From NCBI GenBank assembly GCA_019155205.2, contig JAHNZQ020000308.1, positions 4,622,512-4,686,511 on the forward strand: DNA of 64,000 nt, written 5' to 3'. Position 1 is the stretch's first letter, and the number at the start of each line of letters is the position of its first letter. The DNA is from Gracilaria vermiculophylla. Its lineage: Eukaryota; Rhodophyta; Florideophyceae; Gracilariales; Gracilariaceae. The position numbers and the translations under genes were made by a program. The notes under the pieces are model-generated. The model was not told the origin of the DNA, ran no database searches, and was given only the letters and a program-made list of their open reading frames with translations. Of this stretch, positions 20,714 to 30,068 are shown piece by piece.

Positions 20714-22501
20714 CTAGCTTACTCGTCCATACGACAGACAAGTTACGTACAGCGAATCATTCCAGTCTTCGCGTATTTTGTGCAGAGGCCCATGTGAGGT
20801 GCGTGTGCACCGCTGTTCTTCGCCATAGCATGCTCCTCTTGACATGACAAACGCACACTGCTCTTGTGTGCATGCAACAGCGGTGATCATGTAGTTTTCA
20901 TCCCATCGTGCATGGATAGAATGGGAGGGGTATTGAAAGTCTAGCTCGACACACTGGTCTTTGTATGGTGCACCTCTCGACATGACGACGCACCATTGCA
21001 TTTGGTAACGACCCTGAGTGGCAATGGAGGTGATGTGAAAGTCGGCATTCCATTTGTCTGCAATCCACTTTGACGGGAAAGTTGACGACACAATATACGA
21101 TTGCTGCTTGTACTTGCGACCCCGCTGCATCGTGGAGCACACGACACCCCAACAATTTTCATTTCCAGCAACGGATGTGATGAAATAAGCTTGCTCCCAC
21201 TTCTGACGCACCCACTCGCGGGGAAACTCCGCGTCATGGCAGTAGTGTAGGGCCTGCTCCATGTAGCCCGAGTTGCGAGAATTGAGCACAGCGGTCCACA
21301 TACCACCAGCAAAGTTGAGGCTGGTTATCCGCATCAGTAGTCCCCACTTTCTCTCCACCTCTGTGACCAAATTTGAGTAGGAAGTGTGTGAAGTGTAGCA
21401 CTGGGTCTGTGGGGATAGATTTGTTCGGGCACTGGTGGAAACTATAATCCATTGATGTGTCTTGATTCGTTTCGGGAGAACAACTTTGTGTTTCTTGACA
21501 AGTGGGGCTCCAATGTCGTCCGGATCGCGCTGTTTCCTCTTGGACCCCACGACGGGCTGAATGTTTTCATAATATTCTTCCCTCTCCTGGGCCATCAAGA
21601 GCTTCTTGACTTCCTTGAGCCCCCGACTGCTATCACACAGCAACATGAGGTAGTCATAATCCGGAGCTTCCTCAAACTTCATTTGGCGAACATACGCTAA
21701 AAAGTATTGAAGCACCTCCGGGGCACCGCGGCACATGGCTTCGACTGTCATGCGACCTTTGGTCTCACAGACCTGCATGTTCTTGTCTTCGCCAGAGTAG
21801 CCCTGCCAGGGAAGCGAACCGTGGAAGAGATACAGAAGCATGTAGCCCAGACTTTCGAGGTCATCACGTCGCGAAAGCCAGCGACCGAGGTGGGCATTGA
21901 CCGAGGCGTAGCGCACGGTGCCCGAGAAGTGATCTACTCGCTGGCCGTACGGGATGTGGCCGCCTGGCTTGGACAGGTCTCTCCACCGGGAGGCGAGCCC
22001 CAGGTCGACCATGAAGAGGCCGCGGCTAGGGTCAATGACATTGTCCTCCGAGTAAGCGCACAGAAAGTTCTCGGGCTTGACGTCGCCGTGGACGTAGCCC
22101 TTGGTGTGCAGCTTGCGCAGCAGCTGAACACACTTGTAGCCAATGACGGAGACGGTTTCCCAGGACAGACCGCGCGGCGGGCGGCTCTCCAAGAGGCGCT
22201 GCAACGTGGGGCCGAGAAGATCCATGACCATGACGTAGTAGCGACCATGGTGGCCGGTGTAGTACACGCGAGGGGCGCCGTCGCCGTTCATGTAGCGCAT
22301 GACCTCCCATTCGCGGCGTGCGATGGAGCCGGACCGATGTTCGAGTTTAATGGCGACCTTGCGACTGCTGTGGATGTGCTCACCCATGTAGACGTCTCCA
22401 AAGTGACCGGATCCCAGGTGAGCATGCTTGAGAACGATGTAGCGGCGAGAGCCCTCGCCGACCTGGACGGGGACGGGGTCCTTGCGCGACTCGTCGCCCA
22501 T
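20714..22501 (-). CDS. Plant-type casein kinase 1-like (MLK/HD16) with C-terminal repeat domain
   Basis: A 595-residue Ser/Thr kinase of the MUT9-like/HD16 group, which in plants phosphorylates histone H3 and clock or light-signalling proteins. The kinase covers about 20-315: glycine loop LGSGHFGDVYMG (29-40), Lys52, catalytic HGDVKPEN (Asp140, Asn145) and metal site DLG at 166-168 in place of DFG. A basic segment (GSKRKQRD) looks like a nuclear signal. The last 245 residues hold about five units of roughly 45 residues. Each has a Trp near the start, an (F/M)ITS(I/V)A-like strand and a (V/F)VMSRG-like strand, matching the C-terminal domain of plant HD16 kinases. The start at 22501 opens the conserved N-terminus. 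A long poly-Pro frame upstream is leader sequence. Confidence is high for the family. Confidence 0.9.
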   Translation of the reverse strand: MGDESRKDPVPVQVGEGSRRYIVLKHAHLGSGHFGDVYMGEHIHSSRKVAIKLEHRSGSIARREWEVMRYMNGDGAPRVYYTGHHGRYYVMVMDLLGPTLQRLLESRPPRGLSWETVSVIGYKCVQLLRKLHTKGYVHGDVKPENFLCAYSEDNVIDPSRGLFMVDLGLASRWRDLSKPGGHIPYGQRVDHFSGTVRYASVNAHLGRWLSRRDDLESLGYMLLYLFHGSLPWQGYSGEDKNMQVCETKGRMTVEAMCRGAPEVLQYFLAYVRQMKFEEAPDYDYLMLLCDSSRGLKEVKKLLMAQEREEYYENIQPVVGSKRKQRDPDDIGAPLVKKHKVVLPKRIKTHQWIIVSTSARTNLSPQTQCYTSHTSYSNLVTEVERKWGLLMRITSLNFAGGMWTAVLNSRNSGYMEQALHYCHDAEFPREWVRQKWEQAYFITSVAGNENCWGVVCSTMQRGRKYKQQSYIVSSTFPSKWIADKWNADFHITSIATQGRYQMQWCVVMSRGAPYKDQCVELDFQYPSHSIHARWDENYMITAVACTQEQCAFVMSRGACYGEEQRCTRTSHGPLHKIREDWNDSLYVTCLSYGRVS

Positions 22502-22579
22502 GGCAAGGAGGGGGGTTGGGTGGTTGGCGGCGGCGTGAATTGCGCGCGCGCGCGCTGGCGGTTGCGGACGGGGTAGGCA

Positions 22580-22654
<75 letters not shown>
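22580..22654 (+). repeat. 75-base G homopolymer
   Basis: An uninterrupted run of 75 G on plus (C on the casein kinase coding strand), 78 bases upstream of that gene's ATG. It would read as poly-Pro if translated, but the conserved protein starts downstream of it. Length in the assembly may be inexact, as such runs are hard to sequence. Confidence 0.85.
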
Positions 22655-22655
<1 letters not shown>

Positions 22656-23069
22656 AGGGGCGGGCAGAGCTGGCAAAAAGAAGAAAAAAGAGTCGAAAAG
22701 GGAGTGCGAAACGAAAGGTTGATGCGAAACGCAGGCGAGAGGCCCGTTGAGCAGCGCGAACAGTAAAAAGATACGTACACGCGCACGGGCGGGAGGGGGG
22801 CTGGCGAGCTGCGCCGGCGGCGGGCGGCAGGCGGGTCGGCAACGCAGAGCGGATGCAACGCAGCAGCGGAGCGCGGGAGGGGGGGGGGGGGGATGTGCCG
22901 AGGGCGGCGCGCGTTATAGTCGGTAGCGGTGGGCGGGGCGGGCGGCGTGCGCAGCGAGGGCGGGGACGCGGCGCAAGGCAGCGGCGCGCGCGCGCACGGA
23001 AGACAGCGCGAGGCGGGCGCGCACGCGAGCCGAGGCCAGGCACGCGCCGGCGCGGCACTTGCGCACGAC

Positions 23070-23078
23070 GCGGGGCGC

Positions 23079-23109
<31 letters not shown>

Positions 23110-23190
23110 GCGGCAGCGGCGGCGGCGGCAGCGGCAGCGGCGGCGGCAGCAGCGGCGTCCGGCGGCGGCGGCGGCGGCGGCGGCGGCGCG
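23070..23190. repeat. GGC/GCA triplet repeat block
   Basis: About 120 bases of imperfect GGC triplets interrupted by AGC, giving poly-Ala, poly-Gly or poly-Arg in whichever frame is read. It lies in the CK1/CDC16 promoter region. Confidence 0.8.
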
Positions 23191-23738
23191 TGCACTGCGC
23201 GGCCGTGTGGAGGCGCGATGCGCACCCGCGCGCGGCGCACAGCGCCTCCACCGCGTGCCGCCGCGCGATGGGTCACGGCGCGCGCGCGCCCCGATCGGGC
23301 GCGGCCGCCGCCCCGGCGCGCGCGAGAGCGCCAGGAGCTGCGCAGAACGCGTGCGCGAGCGGCCGCGCTTGGCGGCGGCGCTCCGCGCACGTGGCCACGC
23401 GCGCCACAATTCAGCGCGCCGCGCGCAACTCGCGCACCGCGCGCCAGCGGCGTGCGCGCGTCGCGCTGCGCGCTGTCATACCTTCCGCTTACAGCGCGCC
23501 GTAACACAAGCCGTCACACTGCGCGCTGCTGCGCGCGGAGAACGCGCGCCGAGGGGCGCGGCGCGTCGTGTGTTTCCGAAAATTCAAACTGCCGTCACGC
23601 TGGCGTGTGGAAGCTGCGATGGAACGCGCCGCGCACGCCCAGCCAGCCGCCTAGCCGTGTCAGCTGTGCCATCGCCGCGCCGCCACCGCCACCACGCCGC
23701 AGCCGCCACGCCGCAGCCGCCACGCCGCCACCGCCGCT

Positions 23739-23739
<1 letters not shown>

Positions 23740-23795
<56 letters not shown>
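23740..23795. repeat. CCG triplet microsatellite
   Basis: About 18 uninterrupted CCG triplets in the CK1/CDC16 intergenic region, next to imperfect CCG/CCA copies on the left. Confidence 0.85.
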
Positions 23796-25107
23796 CGCAA
23801 GCGCATCGCATTCACGTATCGCTTGCGGCAGCGACATGATGTAAGTTATCGTGCAATGGCATTTTTTGTTGGCGCTAGCACCCCGCCGCCGCGTCTCATT
23901 CGCTGTCCGCCGTCGCACTTACACCGCGCGTGCAACTCGGCGCGCTTCGTCGCCCCTTGCATTCCACATCACCAAAACAAAACGCGCGCCAGCCCCCCGA
24001 CTGCGGCGCGCATCGCCGTTTGCGCTCGCTTCCACATATGTACCACATGCTACGTCGGCGCGCTCGACGCGTGCTGCAAGCTGCGCCACGACTCTCGCAG
24101 TCGCCAGCCGCCTTGTGTTGGTCCTTCGTCGCGTCGCGCGCTCTCGCGAGCTGCCTCGAGATCCGCGATCACGCACACGCCCTCACGTGCGCCACACACC
24201 ACGCTTGCGTCGTAATCTACAACCACCGCCCCTGCCATCCAGCAGAGCCGTGCGTGTGCGCTCTCGTGTCTCGCCGCGCACGTACTGTGCAGGTACAGCG
24301 CATATCGCTGCGCTATCAAGCCGTTGCCGCGTGTTGTCGGGTCGTGAGTTCGGCCCGGCCGAGCTGATATTTCCTCGCGCGCTGCCAACTTTTTGGCGAG
24401 CGCGTTCCACTCATTTTCGCGCGCGCCGAATACGTCTCGTCTTCGCGCCGTCACGCCCCGCCCGCGCGCCCGCCGCGCACAGCTTGCCGCCCCGCGCTCG
24501 GCAGTCGGCCCGCACTGCCCTCTTCTCGCGCCCCACCGCGCGCCACACTGCGCGCGATCAGAGCTGCGCCGCGCCGGTGGCAGCGCGCAGTAGCCCCCCG
24601 CGTGCCCCTCGTTTTGGTGCACCAAAACTACCACTCGTGTGCAGCCCCCGTCACTTTATTCTTCGTGTCACGTGTCATCCGCTGTCCGATTGTGCCCGCC
24701 ACAACAAGCCGCTCGCCCTGCCACCGTTGCATGTGCCATCACTCTCTGTCGTGAGCACCCACACCACCCAACGCCGCCCAGCTCGCAATACTTCACCACG
24801 TGTCTGCTGCCATCTTGCCTTTACGTCTGTACTATGTGTACACCATGCCCTGCTGTTCACGTTGCATTGTGCCGCCGCATCAACCCCCCCCCCCCCCGAA
24901 CCATTAATATTTATTACTTTATTTAAATCTTGTACCAAAACACGTAGCGCGACCTTTGACACCTCAACCAATATGCTTCATGTCCAAACGACCGTACCAC
25001 CACGCCCGCACCAGCCGCCGTCGTCTCTGCCACCGCGTGCTGCACGAGATCCCCCCAACCACTAACACACACATGCCGCTTGCGCCCAGCCTAACCTCCA
25101 ATTCGTT

Positions 25108-26778
25108 ATGAGAGAGCAAGAAAAGCAACCCTCACCGTCGCAATCCAACACCAATCGCATCATGTCTCACTCACCCAACTCACTTCTACCTTCCTTCCAG
25201 CAAAAGGTATCGCTGTACCATCAACTTGGAATGCACCAAACCGCCATCTTTTACGCCGATAAAGCAGCCTCAATCTCGTCAACTCCGCAGCAGCTCATAA
25301 TCCAGGCCCGACTCTTCTTTTCGCTCACCCAGTACCGAAGGGCATTGCACATCCTGGAAACAAACCAGCTGTCATCGCAGCACCAGACCGCCAGGCTGCT
25401 AGCCGCCCAATGTTACTTTGAGCTCCGCGATTATGACGCCTGTCTGTCTTTGCTGGGCGATGAACAAGATGTGGACAGCGCCATCTCCACGTTGACGCTG
25501 CGAGGAGCTCCGCGCGAACTGCATGCCGCTCTGTGCGTTCTGCGCGCTCGAGTCCACGAACGTCTGGAGAATCCAGAGTGCGCCTTGCTGTGGTACAAGC
25601 GCGCCTTTCGATGCGATATTTTCTGTGTCGAGGCCTTTGAAGCCCTCTCGAGTGCAGGCTTGCTTCCCCCACCGCAGGCTGCAAAATTCGTCACGGAATC
25701 GCTCTCGGACACCTCGTCAACATCTCAACTTCATGCCCACGCTGTGGCCCGAAAATGGATTTCGTCCTACTATACCGCCTATGCCAACCACGATGTCGAA
25801 ACGCCGTCATCGCCTCCCATGAACGACAACATCGACTTGACCATTGTGCATGCGAAACGCAAATTCGTTTCATTAGATTTCGGCAGTTGTCTAGAGCACT
25901 GCCGCCAGGTTTTGCGCCAAGACCCGCACGCTGACAAAGTGCTGCCAATGTATCTCGCCACGTTGGTGGAACTGAATGAAAGGCACGAACTCTTTGTCAC
26001 GGCTCACAATCTGGTCGACAACTCGCCAAAGTCTGCCATTAGCTGGCTTGCTGTTGGCTACCATTACCTAGCCAGCGGCAAGCCCGAACTGGCGCGGCGT
26101 TTCTTCCAGAAATGCACCTCGCTTGACATGCGAGTGGCGCCGGCGTGGATAGCGATTGGCCATGCGTTTGGCGCTCAGGATGAGAGTGATCAAGCGATGG
26201 CTGCGTACCGAACCGTCACACGATTATTTCCTGGCTCGCAAGAACCTCACTTGTTCATGGGCATGGAGTACGTGCGTCAAGGCTCTCTGAATCAAGCCGC
26301 CACCATGCTCCGCCGTGCGGCAGAAGCTTGCCCGAAAGACCCGGCCCCGGTGCATGAGCTTGGCGTCGTCATGTACCGCATGGGAGACCATGCTGCCGCC
26401 GCGAGCTACTTCAAGGAAGCTTTGACACTTTGGGAGGCCGGAGAGACGGCGAACGATCTGTCGCGCAGAAGTGGCAAACGAGCGGAAGCAGAGGAGGCTA
26501 CGCTCGTTAACCTGGGTCATTGTCACCGACGGCTTAAAGACTACAGTGCGGCGAAGCGGTGCTACGAGCGAGCGCTCGCTGTGCGTCCACGCAGCGCCGG
26601 TACTTGTGGGGCTCTGGGAATGACCTTGCACGCCATGTGGGACTTGGAAGGCGCGGTGGCCATGTATCATCGAGCACTACGGAACAATCCCGAGGATGCC
26701 AATTGTAGCGAACTCCTGGAGCGGGCGCTCTATGACATGTTTTTAGTGAGACCTTGTGCGAGCGTGGATTTGCCCTAG
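25108..26778 (+). CDS. CDC16: Anaphase-promoting complex subunit APC6/CDC16
   Basis: A 556-residue TPR protein matching CDC16/APC6, a dimeric scaffold of the APC/C arc lamp that drives mitotic exit by ubiquitination. Family segments are DKVLPMYLATLVEL, then AISWLAVGYHYLASGK, APAWIAIGHAFGAQDESDQA, TRLFPGSQEPHLFMGMEY and DPAPVHELGVVMYR. About ten TPR units cover residues 25-545. The N-terminal helix around LYHQLGMHQTAIFYADKA also fits the family. The ATG at 25162 (MSHSPN) is an equally possible start. It is slightly shorter than the human protein (620), mainly at the C-terminal tail. It is head-to-head with the casein kinase gene over a very GC-rich promoter region. Confidence is high. Confidence 0.9.
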   Translation: MREQEKQPSPSQSNTNRIMSHSPNSLLPSFQQKVSLYHQLGMHQTAIFYADKAASISSTPQQLIIQARLFFSLTQYRRALHILETNQLSSQHQTARLLAAQCYFELRDYDACLSLLGDEQDVDSAISTLTLRGAPRELHAALCVLRARVHERLENPECALLWYKRAFRCDIFCVEAFEALSSAGLLPPPQAAKFVTESLSDTSSTSQLHAHAVARKWISSYYTAYANHDVETPSSPPMNDNIDLTIVHAKRKFVSLDFGSCLEHCRQVLRQDPHADKVLPMYLATLVELNERHELFVTAHNLVDNSPKSAISWLAVGYHYLASGKPELARRFFQKCTSLDMRVAPAWIAIGHAFGAQDESDQAMAAYRTVTRLFPGSQEPHLFMGMEYVRQGSLNQAATMLRRAAEACPKDPAPVHELGVVMYRMGDHAAAASYFKEALTLWEAGETANDLSRRSGKRAEAEEATLVNLGHCHRRLKDYSAAKRCYERALAVRPRSAGTCGALGMTLHAMWDLEGAVAMYHRALRNNPEDANCSELLERALYDMFLVRPCASVDLP

Positions 26779-26931
26779 TCGAGCGAGAACATGATTCTAT
26801 CACAGTTTTTGGCTGTGGTTGAGCTATGCGAATTGGTGCTGCAGCGCTCCTCACGGCTGTTAAGGAAGTTAGTACCAACTTGCAGAGGTTTGCGCATTTT
26901 CATACCACTGAGATTGCGAAAAAAGAGAAGG

Positions 26932-27744
26932 TTAATCTATGACTGGCTGTTTGAAGATTGGGCTCTGCGGCATTACGCTGTATGTCTCTGCAAAGTTTTC
27001 ACGTCGCTTGTTCATCACTTCAATGGTCTCCTTTTCAATGCGAGAGGCTTCTCTTTCGACAAGCGCATCACCGGGCACCAAACTTTTGGCTCTCCGCAGA
27101 TCGCGAATTGCTCTTACCATGTTATCCAACTCGATTTCAGCTTGTGAACGACGATAAAAAGCTTTGGCGTCCGGACTTTCCAACGCATCACAATCTGCAA
27201 TGACATTCACCCAATGATTCGTCATCCTAAGGTGACACATCGCGAGATTGGACCGCACCCTCGCAGTGCACACGGGGTCGCCCGCAGCCCTGCTGGCATG
27301 TAGAGCCTTTGCATAGAGGAGAACAGCACTCTTGTAGTCCTTGAACTTGTCTGCTGCTCTAAACGCATCATTTCCTTGTTTGCGTAACTCGTCCGCACGA
27401 GTTTGTAACTCCTCTGGAGCAAGGCAATGGGATTTTGTGATCTTTGTCACGGTGAGTGAGCATATTCGATTGCGGTTGTGCAATAACGTTGCAGTGGTAT
27501 TGATCGCGATGCCCGTGGCAAGCTCTTGAACCCAAGGTTTTGCCTGCTTTTCACCGATAATGAAAGAAAACATCGTGGGTTGCATGTTTGGGTATTCCAG
27601 CGATACTGAGACAACATCGCCCTCACTGGTGACAGTTGCCCCTGGTTTTACGGATGATTTGCTGATTGCATAATCCAATGTCGGGTCCGGTCCTGCTACC
27701 TCGAGAGGAAACGATTCTTGAAAAGGTTCTGATGTGTCTCCCAT
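26932..27744 (-). CDS. FKBP-like TPR protein with degenerate isomerase domain
   Basis: A 270-residue protein in two parts. Residues 30-105 fit a worn FKBP fold: the FIIGEKQAKPWVQELATGI segment parallels the FKBP stretch in which a Gly-Glu-Gly-x-Val turn leads into a Trp and a Leu/Met helix, but the usual active-site aromatic residues and the YG loop are not evident. Residues 112-235 form three TPR repeats (RADELRKQGNDAFRA opening, RVRSNLAMCHLRM, AFYRRSQAE), as in FKBP4/5/8 co-chaperones that bind the C-terminus of Hsp90. An Hsp90 co-chaperone role is inferred. The TPR call is firm and the FKBP call moderate. It is convergent with CDC16 (153 bases) and divergent from ribosomal protein SA. Confidence 0.6.
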   Translation of the reverse strand: MGDTSEPFQESFPLEVAGPDPTLDYAISKSSVKPGATVTSEGDVVSVSLEYPNMQPTMFSFIIGEKQAKPWVQELATGIAINTTATLLHNRNRICSLTVTKITKSHCLAPEELQTRADELRKQGNDAFRAADKFKDYKSAVLLYAKALHASRAAGDPVCTARVRSNLAMCHLRMTNHWVNVIADCDALESPDAKAFYRRSQAEIELDNMVRAIRDLRRAKSLVPGDALVEREASRIEKETIEVMNKRRENFAETYSVMPQSPIFKQPVID

Positions 27745-28165
27745 CTGAATCTGTGATAAATATGACGTCTCTTTAGTGGGAACCCTCTCTGGCTATGGCC
27801 TCCGAGCATAAAAGTGGGACATGGGCTGATGCAGAAATTTACCGGAATGTGGGAAGAGGCGTGTGGCACATATACAGGGAGTTTCGGATCAGATTTTGAG
27901 TTTTGGCGGGTGGTGAATGCAGAGGCATTTTTCAGTGTACGCGTGTCCACAATGCAACGTTGCCCTAAATAAACCATCGTCACCGCCGTCATCGCCGGCG
28001 TCCCTATGTCGCCCCACTCTGTTACCGCACCACGTTTGAGCTAGGAGCGCGTTGCCATCAGAGTTTTGCTTCGCCTTTTCCAGCAGCGATCGCGCTATTC
28101 TTCGCGCCTGTGCAGCTCCCGGCACCGTGTAGAAGTGTTTAGTTGCTCCCGGAACGAATATCAGC
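27745..28165. promoter_or_regulatory. Shared divergent promoter, FKBP-like TPR / RPSA
   Basis: A 421-base gap between outward-facing starts, serving a highly expressed ribosomal protein gene on one side. No TATA box or polypyrimidine start-site element could be assigned with confidence. Confidence 0.45.
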
Positions 28166-29293
28166 ATGGTTGCATCTACCGCCTTGTCTCCTCGTGAGGA
28201 GGATGTCTGCAAGATGCTCAAGTGCAACACTCACTTGGGCACCAAGAACTGCGATGTTCTGATGGAACCCTACGTGTACAAGCGTCGTTATGATGGTAAG
28301 TTGAGAGAATACTGTTCATGTGCTTAAACATGTGTCGCAAATGAAATACGGATGCGCGCGCATCAAATATGTGGATCTCCGTGATTTCGCGGTCGTTGTC
28401 GTTGCCAGTCGAACACACTTGGTTCCCCAGCAGAATTGTACTGACGTGTTTATCATATGGCGATCTTGACCTGCTTTCTGGTCGAATCAATTGAACTTAT
28501 AAAAGGGGTACACCTCATCAACATCGCGACTACTTACGATAAAATCATGCTTGCTGCGCGTGTTATCGCTGCGATTGACAATCCCGCTGATGTCGTCGCC
28601 GTATCCGCTCGTCCGTACGGACAGCGCGCTGTTCTGAAGTTCTCTCACTACACCGGAGCACATGCCATTGCTGGTCGCTGGACTCCCGGCCAGCTCACCA
28701 ACCAAATCCAGAAGAAATTCCAAGAGCCCCGGCTTCTTGTCGTGACCGATCCGCGAACTGATGCCCAAGCTATTACTGAAGCTTCTTACTGTAACATTCC
28801 TACAATTGCTTTCTGTGACACCGACTCTCCTCTGCGATACGTCGATGTAGCTATTCCGGCAAACAACAAGGCGAAGCACTCTATTGCTCTTCTTTGGTGG
28901 CTTTTGGCCCGAGAAGTCCTTTACTTGCGTGGAACCATTCAGCGTTCAGAGCCGTGGGACGTGATGGTAGATCTCTTCTTCTACCGTGATCCTGAGGAGC
29001 TGGACAAGGCCGAGGAGGCTGCTGCCGCTGTAACTAGCGCACTTACTGCTGCCCCGGCTACTGCCTACGATGCAACCCCACTTGATCCAGCTGCCTTTGC
29101 TACCACTGCGCCTGACGCTGGCGCGGACTGGAGCGCACCTGCACCGACGCCTGCGGACTTCGATGCCGGGGCGGCCACCGAGCAGATGGATTGGACCGCA
29201 GACGTTGCCGTTACTACTGCTGAGGCCAGTTCTTGGACTATTCCTCCAACTGGTGCTCCAGCAGAGACCAACGCATTCACCCAACAATTTTAG
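28166..29293 (+). CDS. RPSA: 40S ribosomal protein SA (uS2), two exons
   Basis: Small-subunit ribosomal protein uS2 (laminin-receptor-like SA), encoded by exons 28166-28295 and 28506-29293 (305 residues). Exon 1 gives the N-terminus ending YKRRYDG, and exon 2 resumes [20 protein letters not shown]. This exactly rebuilds the conserved segment across a phase-1 intron. Further signatures are [63 protein letters not shown] and the [13 protein letters not shown] helix. The C-terminal 70 residues are Ala/Thr/Pro-rich with TDWS-type acidic Trp motifs, as in eukaryotic SA proteins. The in-frame ATG inside the intron (28457) is not a start. Confidence is high, including the splice. Confidence 0.95.
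28296..28505 (+). other. Intron of RPSA (210 nt)
   Basis: Donor GTAAGT at 28296 and acceptor AAAAG ending at 28505, phase 1. Splicing restores the conserved uS2 reading frame. A TACTGAC branch-site candidate lies at 28439-28445. Confidence 0.9.
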
Positions 29294-30068
29294 ATCGCCA
29301 ACTCCAACTTTCGTACGACTTGAACAAGCGCATAGTAAATAAGTTGACGGTCCAAAGTTTGTACTCTTCTTCTATTGACAATGTAAGATTTACAATCAGG
29401 CGTGCAGCTACAAATGATCGCCAGTGCTTTGTCGAAAAGCAGTAGAATACGCATTTGTGATGCCCATCTCTTTGTCGTGGGATCTGAAGTACGGCCTAGG
29501 AATTCAGCATTGGAACCTAGCTGGCAGTTGCGCCTTTACTGAGTAAGGTGGTGCCCGGTTACGAGTAACAAGCTTTTCAAAGCATCGGAAAAGAGTTAAA
29601 GACAACCACCTAATGGTATCATAAATCTGATCAACATGTCAATAACGACTTCTGGAATAAGAACAACGTGTATGGTTGGGGATAGAGAAACACCTGTAAG
29701 ATGGGTCTCTGTTAAGCTTGGAGTTCGTCCGCAGCGTCCACGTTAATGAAGAAAAACGTCATCGAGACCTACTCCTAGAAACGAGCATGTTTCAAGGCAA
29801 GCCATCCTACAAAAAAAAAAGATTAAAGAACTTTTATTCGTTGTCCTACTCATATAAAGTACACGTACGTGAGTTGACAATTATTCACAGACGACTTTTC
29901 CTATCTACTATGGTTAGATACATGTCAGTGCTTTGCTTTTGCTTCAGATGACAAAACACGAATGAACTTCGATCAATATTGTTGAGTACAGAAAACGCAT
30001 ATCAGATTGAAGCAAGACAGCGAATTACTGAAACCAGGAGATTGGATATGAATAATGTCGCACGCTTC
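29294..30068. other. Convergent intergenic spacer, no gene seen
   Basis: About 775 bases between the 3' ends of RPSA and the PI4-kinase-like gene. The only frame above 70 codons has no domain character. Nothing else was recognised. Confidence 0.6.

Larger units (their letters stand above)
22502..25107. promoter_or_regulatory. Very GC-rich divergent promoter region, CK1 / CDC16
   Basis: A 2.6-kb gap between outward-facing genes, with extreme G+C content over about 22.8-24.6 kb and many CpG and GCGC words. It holds a 75-base G run, a 14-base G run near 22879, GGC-type triplet blocks at about 23070-23190, a CCG block at about 23740-23795 and a 14-base C run at 24884-24897. Long frames (up to 404 codons) are open on several frames at once because stop codons are rare at this composition; all encode Arg/Ala/Pro-rich low complexity. 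I read it as non-coding promoter DNA. Confidence 0.6.

Noticed and set aside
21707..22576. 289-codon frame antisense to the casein kinase
   Set aside because: A shadow of the real kinase codons on the other strand; no conserved features.
22502..23251. Upstream extension of the casein kinase frame with a long poly-Pro stretch
   Set aside because: It is open only because the G/C homopolymer and GC-rich DNA lack stops; the conserved protein begins at 22501 with a good ATG.
23851..25065. 404-codon plus-strand frame in the CK1/CDC16 gap
   Set aside because: Arg/Pro/Ala-rich, overlapped by other open frames on both strands at the same place, no domain.
28457..29293. RPSA as a single-exon gene from an ATG inside the intron
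   Set aside because: It would replace the conserved uS2 N-terminus with unconserved sequence; splicing restores the family alignment exactly.
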